Shown piece by piece: positions 60,365 to 64,000 of a stretch of DNA of 64,000 nt. Source of the DNA: Centropus unirufus (Eukaryota > Chordata > Aves > Cuculiformes > Centropidae); the NCBI GenBank assembly GCA_013397695.1, contig VYZI01000564.1:277137-341136 (forward strand). Direction: 5' to 3'. How positions within the stretch are numbered: the first letter of the stretch is position 1; each line of letters opens with the position of its first letter. Under the pieces are notes generated by a model. That model saw only the letters and a list, made by a program, of their open reading frames with translations, searched no databases and was not told where the DNA came from. The position numbers and the translations under genes were made by a program.

Positions 60365-61224
60365 ACCAAGAGCCAAGCTAGGTAGAAGTGTCAATCTGCT
60401 TGAGGGTAGAGACACTGTCAAGGAGTCTGACTATGCTGGATCATGGGATCATAGATGGGCTGAGACCAATGGGATGAGGTTTAACAAGGGCAAGTGCCAA
60501 GTCCTGCATTTGGGGTACAACAACCCCGTGCACAGCTATAGGACTGGGGAAGAGTGGCTAGAAAGCTGTCTGGCAGAGAAGGACCTGAGAGTGTTGGTGG
60601 ACAGCCAAATGAGCGTGAGCCAGAAGTATGCCCAAGTGGTCAAGAAGGCCAATGGCATCTTGGCATGTCCAGCAAGACCAGGGAGGTGATGCTGCCCCTG
60701 TACTTGGCACTGGTGAGGCCACACCTGGAATCCTGGGTTCAGGTTTGAGGCCCACACTGCAAGAAAGACATCAAAGTGCTGTTGCACATCCAGAAAAGGG
60801 CAACAAAGCTGGTGAAGGGAATGGAGAATAAATCTTATGAGGAGCAGCTGAGGGAATTGGAGGTGTAGCCTAGAGCAAAGGAGGCTGATGAGAAACCTTA
60901 CTGCTCCCTACAGCTCCCTGAAAGGAGAGTGTAGAGAGGCGGGTATTGGTCTCTTCTCCCAAGTGACAGGTGATAGGATGCGAGGGAATGGCCTCAAGTT
61001 GTACCAGGGCAAGTTCAGATTGGGCATAAGGAATAATAAATTCTTCACCAACAGGATTATCAACCACTGGATGAGGCTTCGCAGGGAGGTTGTTTAGTCA
61101 CCATCCCTAGAGGTATTTAAAAGATGGGTAGATGAAGTGCTTAGGGATATGATTTAGTAGTGGACAGATACAGTTGGACTTATCTCAAAGGTCTTTTCCA
61201 ACCTAGCAATTCTATTATTCTATG
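60365..61224 (+). mobile_element. CR1 LINE, 5'-truncated, 3' end present
   Basis: Encodes, in broken frame, the CR1 RT C-terminal block (FNKGKCQVLHLGYNNP, AEKDLRVLVDSQMSVSQKYA, then KKANGILA), followed by the post-RT region and the diagnostic end aggtcttttccaacctagc and attctatg-like octamers. Better preserved than the other copies but still frameshifted. A CDS is not called because it is a dead fragment. Confidence 0.93.
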
Positions 61225-64000
61225 GCATACCAAAGTCCCAAACTTGGCAAATGCACATTGCGCAAATATTTTTCATGTTAGATGATGCATCAATTGTTGT
61301 GACCCTCAAATAATTTTAAGCGCCTATGTCCATGGGTAGGTTAGAGCTGTCAGGGAAACAAGAGCACTTTCCACATAGCAAAGTTGAGACAGCGAAAATC
61401 CAGTGGCCATTGTGGATGACCTTTCTGACTGCACTTGTCTTTAGTCAAAGTTGAAACCACAATGCAGTCCCTGAAGCAGGCAGCACCACCCACCCAATTG
61501 GGTCCAGCATTAAAACTCCTTAAAGGTGGCACTGTTCATGATACTGTCATGTCCTCACTACCTGGCATTACTCCATGGCTATGTTCTTCAGTCATACTGG
61601 CATAGCAGGGAGATGGACAAGGGAGCATATGTGCCTCAAAAAATAGCTTGGCCGAGGTCATCCCAGCACAGCCAACAGCAATGGCCAAAATCAAGGAAGA
61701 AAGCAAAGAGAAAAAATGGCACAGACCACAGCCTCAGGCAACTCCCAAGGGGCTCAGATTCTCCTATCATCTGACTTGATGAGGAGCCCAATACTCTATT
61801 TTGGGTAGGATTTCCCAGAACACTATAGTGAAGCTGCATTATGAAGTACTGGCTGAATTGTCACCCATTCTTTGTTATATTGATGGAGTCACTCCCAAGC
61901 CTGGTGCTGAAGGAGTCCTTCAGCCTCCACTGAGATAAGTGGGAGAAGCAAAAAGAAATTACAAGAATAAAGCATAAATAATCATAGGAAAAACATAAGC
62001 CAGAAGGCACTCTTGTAGGTCCTGAGTTCTATCTTCAGCCTCCAGCAATGCTCACTACAAAAGTAGGTCATCTCGCTTGAACAGCTAAATTTAGAAGACT
62101 AACGACGATGGAGAGCCTGCAGTTTCCTTGGGAAACCTGACCACCTGCAGCCTTATGGAGAAGCCCAGGCTGTAGTTGGCTTGCCAAATTTGCAAACTTA
62201 CTCAGATGACTCCAGCCAAACTTCCTGGCCATCAGGGCCCTCATGGCCTTCGCTTATTGTCTTACCAGTCTGACCTAGTCTGCACCACTACAGGGAGCTG
62301 CTGCAGATAAGGGACAGAAGTTGACATTTGTCTTTATTGAAGTTCATGAAGGACTGGTTTTCCCCTTATAAGAGGCATAAAGCAGGCTGGGAGCCCCCAG
62401 GTTGTTTAGGAAGCCCAGAGGCTGGAAAGTGCCTATGGAGGGTCTGTTGCCAGAGTCTGGACTTCCCTGCAGTGGCCAGATAAACATCGTCCTTCCCATG
62501 AGCAACTGAAGTTATTTACTCTGAAGCAAGAGAGCCCAAGGCACATGTGGCACCATCACTATCACTCTGCTGCCAATGGCACCTGGAGCTCCACTTCCTG
62601 AAGGTTCACACCTCTCACTCAGCCACAGGTTGTGAAACACCTCTTTGCTGCATATGAATTCCCCCAGGCCACAGAAAAAGCTTCATGAATATTTTTACGC
62701 AAACGTCAACTAGAAATCAAGCTGAAGAGCATGACCCAGCCTCAAAGGAGTGTGAAGAAACTTGAGCTCTGTCAAGGCAAAGTTAGTTTCTACATCCCTG
62801 GACAGACAGAGGAATCCTCCAGGGATGATCCCACACCCAGTGGCCACACAACTTTCTGACAGTTCAATCTCCCCCTTCACCACCACTGTGTCTGCTTCAT
62901 GTGGTACACCTATCCTGCAAGCTCTGCCAGAAAGGAAAATGATGTGCCGAGGACAGAAATAGTGTCAGTCAACACGACCTTTAAAAAACACAGTAGAAGG
63001 TCAGAGTATGAAAGTCTGGCAAAACCCAAAATGAGCCTGAAACTCAAACTCAGTTTCATTAGGCTCATTACAGCTCCCAGGAAGAGTAAGAGGCAGCATG
63101 TCTGCAATAGAGGATGGGGCCACCCCAGCCTCTTTGGAGGGCAAGCCCCTCCTTCCTCTGGTTCACCTCCAGCTTTCCAAGATAACCTGTGTACTCTGGC
63201 AGAAAGATAAAACCAACTTGCCTGCATTCTCCAGAGACAACACTCTCTTTCACTCTGCTGGTTACCTGGGCAGCAAAGAAAATATTATTGCTTATCAACT
63301 TCCTTCTGAGTACTAATGTGCTTCTGGATTCAATGAGAGGGCAAATTCCACCTCAGAGAGCTTTTCTACCCTGGCAAGATCCTGCTCTGTTACGAAAGAA
63401 AAGCAAATACTACAATCCCAGTTCAAAGAACAATAAAAAATTGAAAGCCTCCTCTGCCACCACCCTCTTGTAGAAACTCATTGTAAAAATGAAGTGGTGA
63501 AATACACAAACTTTAAGAGATGTTGCCACATTCCTTGTCAGAAAGGCAGCCTGGAAAAACTCATCATCTGACCCTTTGCAAGCTCAGCGGCTTCTCCTGA
63601 AACCAGAACACTGTGCTTTCATTCTCCTGTTTCACAGGAAGAAGTTTCCTGCTAGTCAAGGCCAAGGTGGCTTCTGAGTTTCATGAACCAAAGTTCAGTT
63701 TCCCATTGAAAAGATGCAGCTGGGTCTCAGTAGCCTGTCATGTTATTTGGGAAGATAGGGATGCTTGGTCCCAATGCTCTTTATTGTGAAGTGTAAGCAT
63801 TCCTGCAGACATCTGGCAGATCTCTGCTAAAGGCTACCATACAGAAGTCTTTCCTTGCAGCAAGGCTGAACATCATGGTTCGGGGGATCTAACCATCTTC
63901 AGGGAATACCACTACCTTGGTTAGCTGCCCACAGGAGTCCACGTGGGGCCCTCTGGTCTTGCCAGAGTTCTTACCAAAGCTTTTCTGCCTAGTTGAGGAG
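61225..64000. other. Unassigned DNA at the right edge
   Basis: No exon, repeat or RNA gene recognised. The first exon of CORO2A or its promoter could lie here or beyond; no CpG-rich stretch marks it. Confidence 0.5.

Noticed and set aside
60474..60689. Possible small coding gene with a conserved-looking protein
   Set aside because: Translation matches the CR1 RT C-terminus, and the segment ends with a CR1 3' tail.

Overview
The window is vertebrate nuclear DNA, most likely from a bird. The evidence is a spliced vertebrate coronin gene with short GT-AG introns, at least six decayed CR1 LINE fragments, several avian-type retroviral LTRs, and no visible mammalian SINEs. The species cannot be named from the sequence. 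No bacterial features such as operons, CRISPR arrays or insertion sequences are present, and I saw no tRNA or rRNA gene.

The one protein-coding gene I can support is CORO2A (coronin 2A), on the minus strand. Eleven coding exons run from the ATG at 43175 to the TGA at 25217. All splice junctions are GT-AG and in phase, and together they encode 524 residues. The N-terminal coronin signature, the WD40 repeats, the region after the WD repeats and the C-terminal coiled coil are all intact, so the gene looks functional. The ATG is the first base of its exon, so at least one 5'UTR exon must lie to the right. It was not located and may be beyond 64 kb.

Layout: 1-22.5 kb is AT-rich intergenic DNA with old CR1 pieces (1.9, 19.6 kb), a well-preserved solo LTR (9861-10467) and simple repeats. 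22.5-25.2 kb holds the probable 3'UTR or downstream flank, with a CR1 3' tail. 25.2-43.2 kb is the CORO2A coding part. Its 6-kb intron between coding exons 1 and 2 carries one to three LTR-like segments in the same orientation as the gene, and the intron between exons 2 and 3 carries an old CR1. 43.2-64 kb is the 5' intron or upstream flank, with three further CR1 fragments (47.2, 53.7, 60.4 kb) and an LTR-like piece (59.3 kb). I recognised no other gene there.

I did not find an undescribed molecular system. The observations most worth checking are at the level of gene structure: a tandem splice donor that would insert five residues in frame, a start codon exactly on an exon edge, a 15-bp duplication at a splice acceptor, sense-oriented LTRs in the first coding intron, and a solo LTR with a perfect 11-bp terminal inverted repeat.
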